Notes: generated by a model from the letters alone, not told the origin. DNA of 23,317 bases from Bacteroidales bacterium (GCA_009774765.1 VSOK01000023.1:18982-42298), one strand, 5' to 3'; positions 6,371 through 16,195 are shown, counted from the stretch's first letter. Numbers and translations: made by a program.

Positions 6371-9300
6371 ATGAATTTAAAGACATTCATCGACAGGCCG
6401 ATCCTTTCGGTCGTCATTTCAATATTCATCGTGATGGTGGGTATCATCGGTCTGGCGACACTGCCGATCGAGCAATATCCGGATATCGCCCCACCTACCA
6501 TCAGAGTCAGCACCACATACAGCGGAGCGAACGCCACTGCAGTACAGAACAGTGTCATCGTGCCTCTGGAAGAAGCCATCAACGGTGTCGAGGGTATGAC
6601 CTATATGACCTCGGACGCCAGCAATACAGGACGTGCATCCATTACTGTATATTTTGAACAGGGCTACGACCCTGATATGGCCGCAGTCAATGTTCAGAAC
6701 AGGGTATCAAGAGCATTGTCGCTCCTTCCGGCGGAAGTGACAAGAGTAGGAGTCGAGACGGCGAAACGCCAGAGCAGTACATTGAGGACATTCGCCCTTG
6801 CAAGCCCCAACGGCACATACGACGAGAACTTCCTTTCCAACTATCTTGACATCAACATCAAGCCTGAACTGATGCGTATCTCAGGCGTAGGAGAAGTCAA
6901 CGTGATGGGAGGAGACTACGCGATGCGTATATGGATGAAGCCTGCGCTTATGGCCCAGTACGGACTGAAGCCAAGCGACATAAGCACAGCCCTTGCAAGC
7001 CAGAACATAGAAGCTTCGACAGGAGCATTCGGACAGGAATCCGACAATGTATTCGAGTATACTCTCAAATACAGGGGAAGGCTCGAGACCGAAGAGGAGT
7101 TCGGAAACATCGTCATCCGAGCATACGATGACGGAAGAGTACTCACACTCAAAGACATAGCGGACATCGAACTCGGAGCGGTCACCTATTCATATATAGG
7201 GCGTGTAAAAGGTGCCCCTGGAGTATCCTGCTCAATAAACCAGACTGCAGGAAGCAACGCCAACGAAATCATCAAAAAGATCGACGCATATCTCGAAGAG
7301 GCAGCAAAGAATCTTCCGAAAGATGTGGAGATCGTCGACATCATGAGTACGAAGGACTTCCTTGACGCTTCAATAACAGAGGTAATCAAAACCCTGCTGA
7401 TAGCGATCCTGCTCGTTGTCATAGTCGTATATTTCTTCCTCCAGAACTTCAGGTCCACATTGATACCGACAATATGTATCTTTGTGGCATTGATAGGTAC
7501 ATTCGCATTCCTCGTGGTCGCAGGATTCTCCATCAACCTGCTGACCCTCTTCGCCCTGGTGCTTGCCATAGGTACGATTGTCGACGATGCCATCATCGTG
7601 GTGGAAGCGGTACAGGTGAAATTCGACGAAGGGTACAGGTCCGCATACAAGGCCGCGGTAGACGGAGTCAGCGGAGTGTCATCGGCAATCGTCACAGCGA
7701 CACTCGTCTTTATGGCCGTGTTCATCCCTGTGTCATTCATGAGCGGAACATCCGGAGTATTCTATACCCAGTTCGGTCTTACTATGGCTGCCGCAGTAGG
7801 ACTGTCGGCCGTAAACGCGCTTACACTGTCTCCTGCGCTCTGTGCGCTTATCCTGAAGCCGAACGAGATCGTACCTCCGAGAGAAAAGCCGAAACAGTTC
7901 TCTACAAGATTCAGAATCGCATTCGAGACATCATTTGAAAGGCTTGTAAAAAAATACAAATACGGTGTCAAATTCTTCATCAGAAACAAATGGGCCACAT
8001 ATCTCTGCCTGTTCCTCGCCTGCGGTCTCCTCGTGTATTTTATGAATACCACCAAGACCAGCCTTGTGCCCAACGAGGACATGGGAGCACTCTACATCAG
8101 TGTCGACGCCCCTGCCGGAAGCACACTGCACGAGACCAACGAGATATTGACACAGATGGGAGAACTGATCAGCGACATACCTCAGATAAAGACATACAAC
8201 CAGGTGGCCGGCTTTTCATTTGCAGGAGGCGGTTCCTCGCACGGTATGCTTATGATCAGGCTGATCCCTTGGAGTGAACGTCCGGGCAAAGAAAACAGCA
8301 ACACAGCCGTAATGCAGGAAATATACAGGAGGACAGCTTCGATAAAGAATGCCAGCATATTCATATTCGCACCTCCTATGATATCGGGATACGGTACCGG
8401 AAACAGCTTCTTCGTAGACCTTCAGGACAGGTCCGGAAAAGGAATAGACGAGCTGAGCAAAGTTACCGGTATGTTCATAGAGGCATTGAACAAGAGGCCT
8501 GAAATACAGATGTCATACACTTCATTCAGTTCCGAATTCCCTCAATACAGAGTGGACGTCGACGCCGCACAATGTCTAAGGGCAGGTACTTCCGCCGACC
8601 AGGTGCTGTCTGTGCTTTCAAGCTATTTCGGAAGCGCGTACGTATCCAACTTCAACAGGTTCACCAAGATGTACAGGGTAATCGTACAGGCAAGGCCTGA
8701 GGACAGGAACAACCTACAGTCGCTTGACAACATCTTCATCAACGTCAAGTCCGGTATGGTCCCTGTCAGCCAGTTCGTCACATTGACCAAGACATACGGA
8801 TCAGAGAACCTAAGCAGGTTCAACATGTTCCCTTCTATCACGGTCCAGGGTATGCCTAAGCCGGGCTACAGTTCAGGAAATGTCATAAATGCGATCCAGG
8901 AGGTAGCAGCGGAGTCACTCCCTACAGGATTCGGATATGAATTCTCGTCTATGACAAGAGAAGAGGAGCAGCTTGCCGAGTCAAACACTGCAACCATCAT
9001 CTACATAATATGTATCCTGTTCATATACCTTATCCTCTGCGGACTGTATGAAAGCTTCTTCCTCCCTCTGGCAGTCATCTGCTCGATTCCGTTCGGACTT
9101 ATGGGAAGTTTCCTTTTCTCAAAGATCTGGGGTATAGACAGCAACATCTATATGCAGGTAGGTATCATTATGCTTATCGGACTCCTGTCGAAAACCGCAA
9201 TCCTTATCACTGAGTACGCGAGCGACAGACGACGTCAGGGAATGTCACTGAGCCACGCGGCAATATCCGCCGCCGGAGTACGTCTGAGACCTATCCTTAT

Positions 9301-9508
9301 GACCGTGCTCACAATGGTGATGGGACTTCTCCCGCTGGTTGTCGCGTCTGGAGTCGGAGCGAACGGCTACCGCTCGCTCGGTGTGGGAACAGTCGGAGGT
9401 ATGATTGTAGGAACAATAGCACTGCTATTCATAACCCCTGTATTCTTTGTCATATTCCAGTATGTAGAAGAAAAAGTGATGGGTAAAAGAAAGGAGGAAA
9501 GGGAATAA
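6371..9508 (+). CDS. RND multidrug efflux pump, HAE-1 (AcrB-like) subunit
   Basis: This 1045-residue proton-driven inner-membrane transporter has the usual length for the AcrB/MexF group. The N-terminal helix is followed by LPIEQYPDIAPPTIRVSTTYSG, typical of HAE-1 pumps. The proton-relay residues are all present: Asp405-Asp406 in GTIVDDAIIVVEA, Lys941 in GLLSKTAILITEYA, and the Arg of GVRLRPILMT. Two large periplasmic porter loops separate the two halves. It is intact, with no frameshift. Its stop codon overlaps the start of the outer-membrane factor gene by one base (TAATG), so translation of the two is likely coupled. Drug or bile-compound export is the family role; the substrate here is unknown. 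Confidence 0.96.
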   Translation: MNLKTFIDRPILSVVISIFIVMVGIIGLATLPIEQYPDIAPPTIRVSTTYSGANATAVQNSVIVPLEEAINGVEGMTYMTSDASNTGRASITVYFEQGYDPDMAAVNVQNRVSRALSLLPAEVTRVGVETAKRQSSTLRTFALASPNGTYDENFLSNYLDINIKPELMRISGVGEVNVMGGDYAMRIWMKPALMAQYGLKPSDISTALASQNIEASTGAFGQESDNVFEYTLKYRGRLETEEEFGNIVIRAYDDGRVLTLKDIADIELGAVTYSYIGRVKGAPGVSCSINQTAGSNANEIIKKIDAYLEEAAKNLPKDVEIVDIMSTKDFLDASITEVIKTLLIAILLVVIVVYFFLQNFRSTLIPTICIFVALIGTFAFLVVAGFSINLLTLFALVLAIGTIVDDAIIVVEAVQVKFDEGYRSAYKAAVDGVSGVSSAIVTATLVFMAVFIPVSFMSGTSGVFYTQFGLTMAAAVGLSAVNALTLSPALCALILKPNEIVPPREKPKQFSTRFRIAFETSFERLVKKYKYGVKFFIRNKWATYLCLFLACGLLVYFMNTTKTSLVPNEDMGALYISVDAPAGSTLHETNEILTQMGELISDIPQIKTYNQVAGFSFAGGGSSHGMLMIRLIPWSERPGKENSNTAVMQEIYRRTASIKNASIFIFAPPMISGYGTGNSFFVDLQDRSGKGIDELSKVTGMFIEALNKRPEIQMSYTSFSSEFPQYRVDVDAAQCLRAGTSADQVLSVLSSYFGSAYVSNFNRFTKMYRVIVQARPEDRNNLQSLDNIFINVKSGMVPVSQFVTLTKTYGSENLSRFNMFPSITVQGMPKPGYSSGNVINAIQEVAAESLPTGFGYEFSSMTREEEQLAESNTATIIYIICILFIYLILCGLYESFFLPLAVICSIPFGLMGSFLFSKIWGIDSNIYMQVGIIMLIGLLSKTAILITEYASDRRRQGMSLSHAAISAAGVRLRPILMTVLTMVMGLLPLVVASGVGANGYRSLGVGTVGGMIVGTIALLFITPVFFVIFQYVEEKVMGKRKEERE

Positions 9509-10887
9509 TGAAACGTATATTTTTACTGTCAATGACAATAGCGATGGTGTGCAGCTGCTCAATCTATCGCAAATACGAAAGGCCTGAAAACATTCTCCCG
9601 ATGGACAGCCTGTACCGTGCGGTTTCAGCCGGAAGCGCAGAGGATATCGACACCACCACAATCGGCCATATTGCCTGGGAGGAGATGTTTACCGACCCGT
9701 ATCTTCAGGCTCTCATCAGGACAGGTCTGGAAAACAACACGAACCTTCAGAGTGCAATACTGCGCGTAGATGCAGCCCAGGCACAGCTGAAAGCTTCCAA
9801 ATGGGCATTCGCGCCTTCCATCTCGCTCGCACCCCAAGGAGGCCTGACAAGCATAAACGGCAATACGGCTTCCTGGACATACAATATCGGAGCGAACGCA
9901 AGCTGGGACATTGACCTGTTCGGTTCTTTGCTCAATGCAAAAAGAGGTGCCCAGGCCGCACTCCTGCAGCAGCAGGCATACCGACAGGCTGTAAAATCAC
10001 AGCTTATCGCCACAATAGCCAACAGCTACTACGGCATACTTATGACTGATGAACAGATAGCTGTCAGCGAGCAGAGCATCGGAATATGGAAAGAGCAGGT
10101 AAGAACGCTTGAGGCCAGGATGAGAGTGGGCATTGTCACAGAAAATGCCGTGACACAGGCAAGAGCAAACCTTTACGGGCTTGAAGCATCCCACGCGAAT
10201 CTTCTCCAGCAGCAGGTTTCAGGCGAATATGCCCTCTGCGCCCTCCTCGGAGTAGCTCCTTTCACGATTGAAAGAGGAAGACTTGCCGACCAGACTCTAC
10301 CTGACAATCTGTCGACCGGACTTCCGGTACAGCTTCTTTCCAACAGGCCGGACGTACAGCAGGCGGAGATGACATTGGCGAGTGCGTATTACTCCACCAA
10401 CAAGGCCAGATCGGCTTTCTATCCGAACCTCCGGCTTTCAGGAAGTGCAGGATGGACAAATTCACTCGGACAGGCGGTATCCGACCCGACAGGATGGATT
10501 CTGTCCGCGCTCGCAAGCCTGACTGCACCGATATTCAACCACGGACGTCTGGTAGCCAATCTCAAAGTCAGCAAGGCTGAAGAAGAAGTGGCCAAACTGA
10601 ACTACAGACAGACAATAATCGAGGCCGGCCGTCAGGTGAATGTCAATATGGCAGCCATCGAGACAGCGACGGTAATGTATGAAAAGCATCTTGCCCAGTG
10701 CGCCGACCTTGAGAGGACGGTAAAAACAGCCGAGGACATCTACAGGCACTCCCCTTCTGGAAGCTACCTTGAAATCCTGACGGCAAGACAGTCACTTCTC
10801 AACGCGCAGCTGAATGCGATCTCCGACCAATACCAGAGACTTTCATCAACAGTAAATCTCTACCAGGCACTCGGAGGCGGCAAATAA
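9508..10887 (+). CDS. RND outer-membrane factor (TolC/NodT-like lipoprotein)
   Basis: This 459-residue trimeric channel completes the efflux system. The signal peptide MKRIFLLSMTIAMVCSC ends in a lipobox with Cys17, as in OprM/CusC-type proteins. Two repeated OEP domains are visible. The first has the helical stretch NLQSAILRVDAAQAQLKASKWAF. The second has the family signature SNRPDVQQAEMTLASAYY, followed by KARSAFYPNLRLSGSAGW. The C-terminus LSSTVNLYQALGGG is characteristic (YxALGGG). It starts within the pump stop codon and is followed by a strong terminator, so it is the last gene of the operon. Confidence 0.95.
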   Translation: MKRIFLLSMTIAMVCSCSIYRKYERPENILPMDSLYRAVSAGSAEDIDTTTIGHIAWEEMFTDPYLQALIRTGLENNTNLQSAILRVDAAQAQLKASKWAFAPSISLAPQGGLTSINGNTASWTYNIGANASWDIDLFGSLLNAKRGAQAALLQQQAYRQAVKSQLIATIANSYYGILMTDEQIAVSEQSIGIWKEQVRTLEARMRVGIVTENAVTQARANLYGLEASHANLLQQQVSGEYALCALLGVAPFTIERGRLADQTLPDNLSTGLPVQLLSNRPDVQQAEMTLASAYYSTNKARSAFYPNLRLSGSAGWTNSLGQAVSDPTGWILSALASLTAPIFNHGRLVANLKVSKAEEEVAKLNYRQTIIEAGRQVNVNMAAIETATVMYEKHLAQCADLERTVKTAEDIYRHSPSGSYLEILTARQSLLNAQLNAISDQYQRLSSTVNLYQALGGGK

Positions 10888-10912
10888 GGACAGTTCCCGT
10901 CTTACCATAACG

Positions 10913-10948
10913 AAAAAAGGACAGACAATTGATTGTCTGTCCTTTTTT
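10913..10948. terminator. Strong bidirectional terminator
   Basis: A perfect 16-bp stem (10913-10928 with 10933-10948) encloses a TTGA loop. It has an A6 run on one side and a T6 run on the other, so it works as an intrinsic terminator on both strands. It lies between the end of the efflux operon and the convergent DUF4251 gene. Confidence 0.92.
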
Positions 10949-10967
10949 GGATTACAGAAAGCTATGC

Positions 10968-11492
10968 TTATTCATCATACATCCGTATATGCCCGGAGAA
11001 TGATATCGGCTGACGGTTGTTAGAAAGCACCGTAATGTATACCGTACCGTCAAGCGAAACATCCAGATGAAACCTGAAAAGGTCCTCTTTTGTCCTTACC
11101 GAGAAACGGATCTCCCTCATACCTTTCTTCTCAGGCATCATCACGTAATCAAAGGACTTCCCTTCAAACGACAATCCTTCACCACCTCCGTACGGAAGCG
11201 AATAGGCACGCCCGAAATAAGGAAGCGACGAGACCACATTGTCCTTTTCAACTTTCACGCTATAACCGGAGGAGAGGCGGACACTTTTCCAACCTGTAGG
11301 CAGTGCAGTCGTCACATCCACGACATATACGGTATCCGACAGCATCTTTTCAACCTTTACCCTGTCGTTTTCTTTCCTTTCCTTCCTTGAAAGTTTCCTG
11401 TCGGGGCCATCATCCGTCCTGGCACTGATATTCAATGCAGCCACGGATATGAGTATGGCCAACGCTAAAATTCTTCTTAAATTGATCTTCAT
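10968..11492 (-). CDS. DUF4251 family exported protein
   Basis: A 174-residue protein with a Sec signal peptide (MKINLRRILALAILISVAALNISA), a short charged Lys/Arg/Glu segment (KLSRKERKENDR) and a beta-rich domain. The domain contains DTVYVVDVTTALPTGWKSV, LPYFGRAYSLPYGGGEGLSF and an SFSGHI near the end, which fits the Bacteroidota family DUF4251. Function is unknown; the location is periplasmic or outer-membrane facing. It lies 88 bp downstream of the CotH gene on the same strand and carries an unusually good Shine-Dalgarno sequence. The bidirectional hairpin follows it. I am sure of the family resemblance, less so of any role. Confidence 0.8.
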   Translation of the reverse strand: MKINLRRILALAILISVAALNISARTDDGPDRKLSRKERKENDRVKVEKMLSDTVYVVDVTTALPTGWKSVRLSSGYSVKVEKDNVVSSLPYFGRAYSLPYGGGEGLSFEGKSFDYVMMPEKKGMREIRFSVRTKEDLFRFHLDVSLDGTVYITVLSNNRQPISFSGHIRMYDE

Positions 11493-11499
11493 AACAATT

Positions 11500-11505
11500 C
11501 CTCCT
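11500..11505 (-). promoter_or_regulatory. Strong Shine-Dalgarno for the DUF4251 gene
   Basis: The minus strand reads AGGAGG with 7 nt to the ATG, which fixes the start at 11492. Such a perfect site is uncommon in Bacteroidota, and the other genes in this window have A-rich leaders instead. Confidence 0.6.
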
Positions 11506-11580
11506 ATAAATTCATCCGGCCTACAAGCAAAAACCGTAGCACAAACGATTCCGGAAGGAAGTTCTCAGCCCTGAGCACAA

Positions 11581-13380
11581 TCACGGCATCGACGAGACAA
11601 GACGGTCGAGACCGGAAATCCTCTGGTTGAAATTTTCTTTTATCCTGTCGATCGCTTCATCCGTGGTCAAATTACGTTCACCGTTGGGATCTCCGCTGTC
11701 ATTGAAATCCGGCCAAAGCGCGAAATTCAACCCTGCCGTCTTTTTGATATAGGCCCTGTTCTTTTCAATAAACTCATCCATATTGAGCTGTGGTTTCAGC
11801 TCTGCCCAGCGCGCTTTGACAGCATTGCGGAACTCAGCATTTTCAAAAAGGCCCACATACCACAAAGTATTCAGATTCAGGAAACAATTGCTTTTGTTCG
11901 GATAATGGTTGCTGTCGGTAAAGTTCACATTGAAAGTACCGTAGTCAAAGTCCCATACAGGTCCGGCAAAGATTTTTCCTCCATCTGCTTCCGGTTTCTT
12001 GTACATATAGCAGCTGCCCGGGTTGTTCGGCTCCTGATTGAGCGTAAGTTCAAATACAAGCCAATAGTCAATAAATGAATCCAGATCCAGACGTGACAGG
12101 CTATGCGGAGCCTGAAGCACAGACTTTTCCGTATCAAGAATATAATCTCTGATATAGGTAAATTGAGACGATGACGTATTGAAAAGCTTGTCGTCATCCG
12201 GATCCTTCAGGCCATAATTGAATTTGAGTCTGCCTTCGTCATAGTTTGTCCTGTATGATCTGTCGCGCGCCCAGGACACCATATCTCCATTGATGACCGT
12301 TGTCGTGCCGCTTCCATTGTAACGTTTTGAAGGCCACCAGAAGTCAGAACTTTCAAACTGCTTGTTGCCCCAATATCTGTCAATCTCAATCAGAAAGCCC
12401 ATCTGAGCAGGATCAGCCGTCGGGCCACCGCCCTCTTCCGGGTCAAGGGCATCATTGCCGCCCGGTATAGGGACACGGTTCTTGTCAGTCTTTATCTGCT
12501 CCACAAGAAGGTAGGATCCCTGATGACGACCGTTCATCACAACCTCCACAAAACGGTTCCTCGGAGTCCACTCGAGTCCAGTACACCTGTCTGCAATCGC
12601 AAAGGCAAGACGGTTGCGCATCAAAGACTTGTCTATCGAATTGGCCAGCAATGCGTAGCGTTTGTGCTTCGGCATCCCGAGCCACTCAGCCTTCTTGTCC
12701 AATTTCACGGCATATGGTTTCTTGTTCCATCCCCAAGTAGTGTTGCCACGGCCTTTAAGCTGGTCATTACTGCCGTAATAATCTTCCTTATAGACAGTTC
12801 CGTCAAAATCAGACTTGCCGGAAGCATCAAGATAAATCGTACATTTTTTTGTCCAGTCCTCCTTGCTTGTAATCGCAGAGCCGTCAGGGGTAAACAGATA
12901 CAGGACAGGAATCCCTGTATTGAGATTATGAAAACGGAAGCTGTAGTCACGACTGATATTCTTCCCGTCCCTTACGCCTGAAAGTCTTACCGTAACAGGA
13001 CGCATATAGTCTGCTGCTGTCCTGCCGCTTTCAATACGTTTGAAGGCATCACCTCCGACGGCATCAACGCTGACATGCACATCATTTACTCCGTCTCCGG
13101 CAAACACTTTAAAATCAGCCACCAGGGAACAAGGATTCACATAATATCCGATCCCGTCCCCATCATCGATGTCTCCGGACGAAATGACCGTAGCAACATC
13201 CTGTTTCAAAGCTGAGTTGTCCTTTTTGAGGAAAGAAAACGACTCAAGCTTCAAGACGGAATCATCAATTTCCTCCTGACCTGCACCGGGATCATCCGTT
13301 CCAGGCAAAACCTCCGGTTTACAGCCTGATATCAATGCAGCTGTCATCAAAGCTGCAGCAAACAAAAAATTTCGTGTCAT
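11581..13380 (-). CDS. CotH kinase family lipoprotein
   Basis: I start at MTRNFLFAAALMTAALISGC (599 residues) because this gives a lipoprotein signal with Cys20; the frame extends 36 codons further upstream without signal character and across the terminator of the gene before. After an acidic linker and a beta-sandwich region (about 45-150) comes a CotH kinase domain: KGRGNTTWGWNKKPYAVKL (209-227), NGRHQGSYLLVEQIK (283-297), FELTLNQEPNN, and the metal-binding GPVWDFDYG (473-481). CotH of Bacillus spores is an atypical protein kinase of this fold; related bacterial lipoproteins are of unknown substrate. It is separated from the upstream namZ-like gene by a terminator, so it is probably its own unit or shared with the DUF4251 gene. 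Confidence 0.9.
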   Translation of the reverse strand: MTRNFLFAAALMTAALISGCKPEVLPGTDDPGAGQEEIDDSVLKLESFSFLKKDNSALKQDVATVISSGDIDDGDGIGYYVNPCSLVADFKVFAGDGVNDVHVSVDAVGGDAFKRIESGRTAADYMRPVTVRLSGVRDGKNISRDYSFRFHNLNTGIPVLYLFTPDGSAITSKEDWTKKCTIYLDASGKSDFDGTVYKEDYYGSNDQLKGRGNTTWGWNKKPYAVKLDKKAEWLGMPKHKRYALLANSIDKSLMRNRLAFAIADRCTGLEWTPRNRFVEVVMNGRHQGSYLLVEQIKTDKNRVPIPGGNDALDPEEGGGPTADPAQMGFLIEIDRYWGNKQFESSDFWWPSKRYNGSGTTTVINGDMVSWARDRSYRTNYDEGRLKFNYGLKDPDDDKLFNTSSSQFTYIRDYILDTEKSVLQAPHSLSRLDLDSFIDYWLVFELTLNQEPNNPGSCYMYKKPEADGGKIFAGPVWDFDYGTFNVNFTDSNHYPNKSNCFLNLNTLWYVGLFENAEFRNAVKARWAELKPQLNMDEFIEKNRAYIKKTAGLNFALWPDFNDSGDPNGERNLTTDEAIDRIKENFNQRISGLDRLVSSMP

Positions 13381-13396
13381 AAAAATGCGGTTTATA

Positions 13397-13430
13397 GAAA
13401 AATGGCGGGATCCTGTCGCCAGTCCCGCCG
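13397..13430 (-). terminator. Terminator after the NamZ-like gene
   Basis: On the minus strand, GGCGGGA pairs with TCCCGCC (13423-13429 with 13404-13410), followed by ATTTTTC. It begins 9 bp after the NamZ-like stop codon and separates this cluster from the CotH gene. Confidence 0.75.
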
Positions 13431-13438
13431 AAAAAGTC

Positions 13439-14815
13439 CTACTGCCTGTACAGATAATACTTCTTTGACATTTCACGGAAATCCTCAACGTCCTTGTTCC
13501 AGTAATCTATGATATCATCCACGAGATAACGTTTGCCGAAGACCTTGCGGATATAGTCCGTTCCGCATACCTTGTCAAAAAGCCCCACGTGTTCAAAAGG
13601 TTTTCTGGCAGGATACATCTCCAGAACAGCCTGCATGACATAAAACTGTATAAGCGTAATATTGGCCGCCTCATAGTCGGTAAAGAAGTATTGCACTCCC
13701 TGTACAAGCTTGCCTGCATAGCTTCCAGAGAAAGGTTTATAATATATGGTGCGGAATTCAACTCCCGGAAGATTGTATCCGTCCAGCTTCTCCTTAAGTC
13801 TGACGGCATCTATCCAAGGCGCACCGAATGTCCAGAACGGGAGAGTATAGCCTACACCTACACTCAGAAAATGATAAAGCTCCCCACAGATTCCTGCTGT
13901 CGAATAATGTATGGATGTCTCCGCGGTAGGAATATTCGGAGACGGCAGCACCCATGGAAGGCGCGTCTCGGAATAAATCATATCGCGCTTCCACCCGTAC
14001 ATCGGAACAACGGTAAGTCTGCATTTTACCGGATCCTGGTTTCCAAGCTGTCCACGGTTAAGCCCCTCCTCGTTTATCAGCACGGCAAGTTCTCCTACAG
14101 TCAACCCATAGACATAAGGGATACGGTACTGGCTGACAAAGGAATTGAACGGCTGCTCCACATAACATCCCTCCACTTTAAGACCGCCGAGAGGATTGGG
14201 ACGGTCCAGCACGACGACCTCTATCCCTTTTTCCGCACAGGCTTCCATGACCAGTCCCAGAGTGCTTATGAAGGTATATGATCTGACACCCACATCCTGA
14301 ATGTCATATACCATCACATCTATGCCCTCAAGCATATCCGGAGTCGGTTTCCTGGTAGCACCGTAGAGGGAATACACAGGCAGCCCTGTCTTTTCATCAC
14401 GCGTATCAGCAACCTTGCCGCCTGCATACACATCTCCACGTATGCCGTGTTCAGGACCGTACAAGGCGACCAGATTGACCTCCGGAGCTTCAAAAAGAAT
14501 ATCTACGGTGGAACGCAGATTCCTGTCGATGCCGCTCGGATTCGTGACAAGCCCGACCCTTTTGCCCAAAAGAGGCGAAAAGCCCCAGTTCTCAAGGACT
14601 TCAATACCGGGAACGACCTCTTCAGGAGCAGCGGTCATAGGGCTTTCCTCCGGGCAGACCTCAACAGGATACTGGATAAATACAGTATCACTTGAATACA
14701 CATATACAGTGTCTGTCTTTACTTTCCTGTTGGACGGACGCTTCCTGCCTGAAGCATCGGCAGGCAACTGGAGAAAAAGCCCCAGCACAAGGAGAAGAGC
14801 AAATATTCTATTCAT
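13439..14815 (-). CDS. namZ: NamZ-like exo-beta-N-acetylmuramidase (DUF1343)
   Basis: The family, formerly DUF1343 and now GH171, removes terminal MurNAc from peptidoglycan fragments. The 458-residue product has a signal peptide (MNRIFALLLVLGLFLQLPADA), a basic/Thr-Val linker, then the catalytic domain. Visible motifs are KRVGLVTNPSGID, LYGPEHGIRGD, VYDIQDVGVRSYTF, VVLDRPNPLGG and WVLPSPNIPTAETS. Export places it in the periplasm. It follows the AmpG-like permease by 33 bp, which fits release and uptake of peptidoglycan sugars. It ends at a terminator. Family assignment is firm; the substrate is inferred from characterised members, and NamZ is used here as a family name. Confidence 0.93.
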   Translation of the reverse strand: MNRIFALLLVLGLFLQLPADASGRKRPSNRKVKTDTVYVYSSDTVFIQYPVEVCPEESPMTAAPEEVVPGIEVLENWGFSPLLGKRVGLVTNPSGIDRNLRSTVDILFEAPEVNLVALYGPEHGIRGDVYAGGKVADTRDEKTGLPVYSLYGATRKPTPDMLEGIDVMVYDIQDVGVRSYTFISTLGLVMEACAEKGIEVVVLDRPNPLGGLKVEGCYVEQPFNSFVSQYRIPYVYGLTVGELAVLINEEGLNRGQLGNQDPVKCRLTVVPMYGWKRDMIYSETRLPWVLPSPNIPTAETSIHYSTAGICGELYHFLSVGVGYTLPFWTFGAPWIDAVRLKEKLDGYNLPGVEFRTIYYKPFSGSYAGKLVQGVQYFFTDYEAANITLIQFYVMQAVLEMYPARKPFEHVGLFDKVCGTDYIRKVFGKRYLVDDIIDYWNKDVEDFREMSKKYYLYRQ

Positions 14816-14848
14816 AACAAATCAATTATAAGGACAATTCAAATTGTT

Positions 14849-16195
14849 TTATTCTTTACCATAGTCCGGATCCACTCTGATCATAAAAGTCGCGCCGAAC
14901 GTCACAAGACAGCATACGATCACCATCCAGAAAAAGTCACGGTAGCCGAGCCACTCCTGCAGATAACCTGCCAGCATTCCTGGAATCATCATACTCAAAG
15001 CCATAAATGCTGTACAAAGTGAATAATGGGCCGTCTTGTATTCCCCGTCAGAGAAATACATCATATAAAGCATATATGCCGTGAATCCGAAACCATAGCC
15101 GAACTGGTCCAGAGCGACGCATATATTGACTGTCCACAGGCTGTCCGGCTGTACAGACCCGAGGTACACAAATACAAAGCACGGAAGAGCGATGCTCAGA
15201 GCCATAGGCCACAGCACCTTTTTCAGTCCCCATTTAGCCGCAGCCAGACCTCCGAGGATTCCTCCCACAGTGAGTGCTGTAACTCCTACCGTACCATAAG
15301 CCAGACCTACCGCTTCCGTTGAAAGGCCGAGTCCTCCCCTTTCCACCGGATCAAGGAGAAAAGGATTAAGCATCTTGACAAGAAATGCCTCAGGAAGACG
15401 GTAAAGCAGCATAAACAGCATAGCTATAACAACATCTTTCTTCCTGAAGAATGTGGCGAATGTACGTCCGAACTCTTTGAATATCGAGACAGACGTTTTA
15501 CTATCCATCCCCTGACCGGCCCGGAGCCTCCTCGACGCAGGCATATCAGACTGAGGACGCGGCAGAAAGAACGTATGATATATGGTGATCGCACCGAAGA
15601 TCAGCGAACACAAGACCAAAGTAATGAACCAGGCACGTGGAATATCTCCAAGCCTGCTTTCAAGCAGACCGGCGACCACGACAAGTACACCCTGGCCGAA
15701 AATTGATGACAGACGGTAGAATGTGCTCCTGATACCGACAAACAGAGACTGACCTTTTGTGTCAAGGGCCAGCATATAATAACCGTCGGCAGCGATATCA
15801 TGGGTAGCCGAAGCGAAAGCGGTCACCCAGAATATCACAAGGGTCACAGCGAACATCGATACCGGTGCCCTGCCGGACAATATGACCTCTTCAGAGGGAT
15901 GCGGCAAAGCAAAGGCAGCCAAGGCAAAGGCAGCGGAAATCAGAATCTGCATTGTGACAATCCACCAGCGTCTGGTCCTTATGATATCCACAAAAGGACT
16001 CCAAAGCGGCTTTACGACCCAGGGAAGATAAAGCATACCTGTGTACATCGCAATGTCACCGTTGCCCAGCCCCATATTTTTGAACATGATCACAGAAATC
16101 ACATTCACGATAAAATACGGTATGCCTTCGGCGAAATATAAAGTCGGAACCCATAGCCATGGATTTGCCGCAGAATCCTTTTTCAATACCTCCAT
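14849..16195 (-). CDS. ampG: AmpG-like muropeptide permease (MFS)
   Basis: A 448-residue integral inner-membrane protein with about 12 hydrophobic helices. It opens WVPTLYFAEGIPYFIVNVISVIMFK, and LPWVVKPLWSPFVD is the signature of the AmpG/PAT branch of the major facilitator superfamily. AmpG imports GlcNAc-anhydroMurNAc peptides for cell-wall recycling; Bacteroidota relatives may carry other MurNAc compounds. Conserved acidic and charged residues include the Asp of ATHDIAADGYYM and FGYGFGFTAYM in the C-terminal half. It starts 20 bp after the SpoIID fusion gene and precedes the NamZ-like gene, so these form one operon. The precise substrate is inferred. Confidence 0.9.
   Translation of the reverse strand: MEVLKKDSAANPWLWVPTLYFAEGIPYFIVNVISVIMFKNMGLGNGDIAMYTGMLYLPWVVKPLWSPFVDIIRTRRWWIVTMQILISAAFALAAFALPHPSEEVILSGRAPVSMFAVTLVIFWVTAFASATHDIAADGYYMLALDTKGQSLFVGIRSTFYRLSSIFGQGVLVVVAGLLESRLGDIPRAWFITLVLCSLIFGAITIYHTFFLPRPQSDMPASRRLRAGQGMDSKTSVSIFKEFGRTFATFFRKKDVVIAMLFMLLYRLPEAFLVKMLNPFLLDPVERGGLGLSTEAVGLAYGTVGVTALTVGGILGGLAAAKWGLKKVLWPMALSIALPCFVFVYLGSVQPDSLWTVNICVALDQFGYGFGFTAYMLYMMYFSDGEYKTAHYSLCTAFMALSMMIPGMLAGYLQEWLGYRDFFWMVIVCCLVTFGATFMIRVDPDYGKE

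Noticed and set aside
14828..14856. ACAATTCAAATTGTTTTATT hairpin between AmpG and NamZ-like genes
   Set aside because: The 6-bp AT stem with its T-tract is on the plus strand, opposite to the genes, and overlaps the AmpG stop region; too weak to call a terminator.
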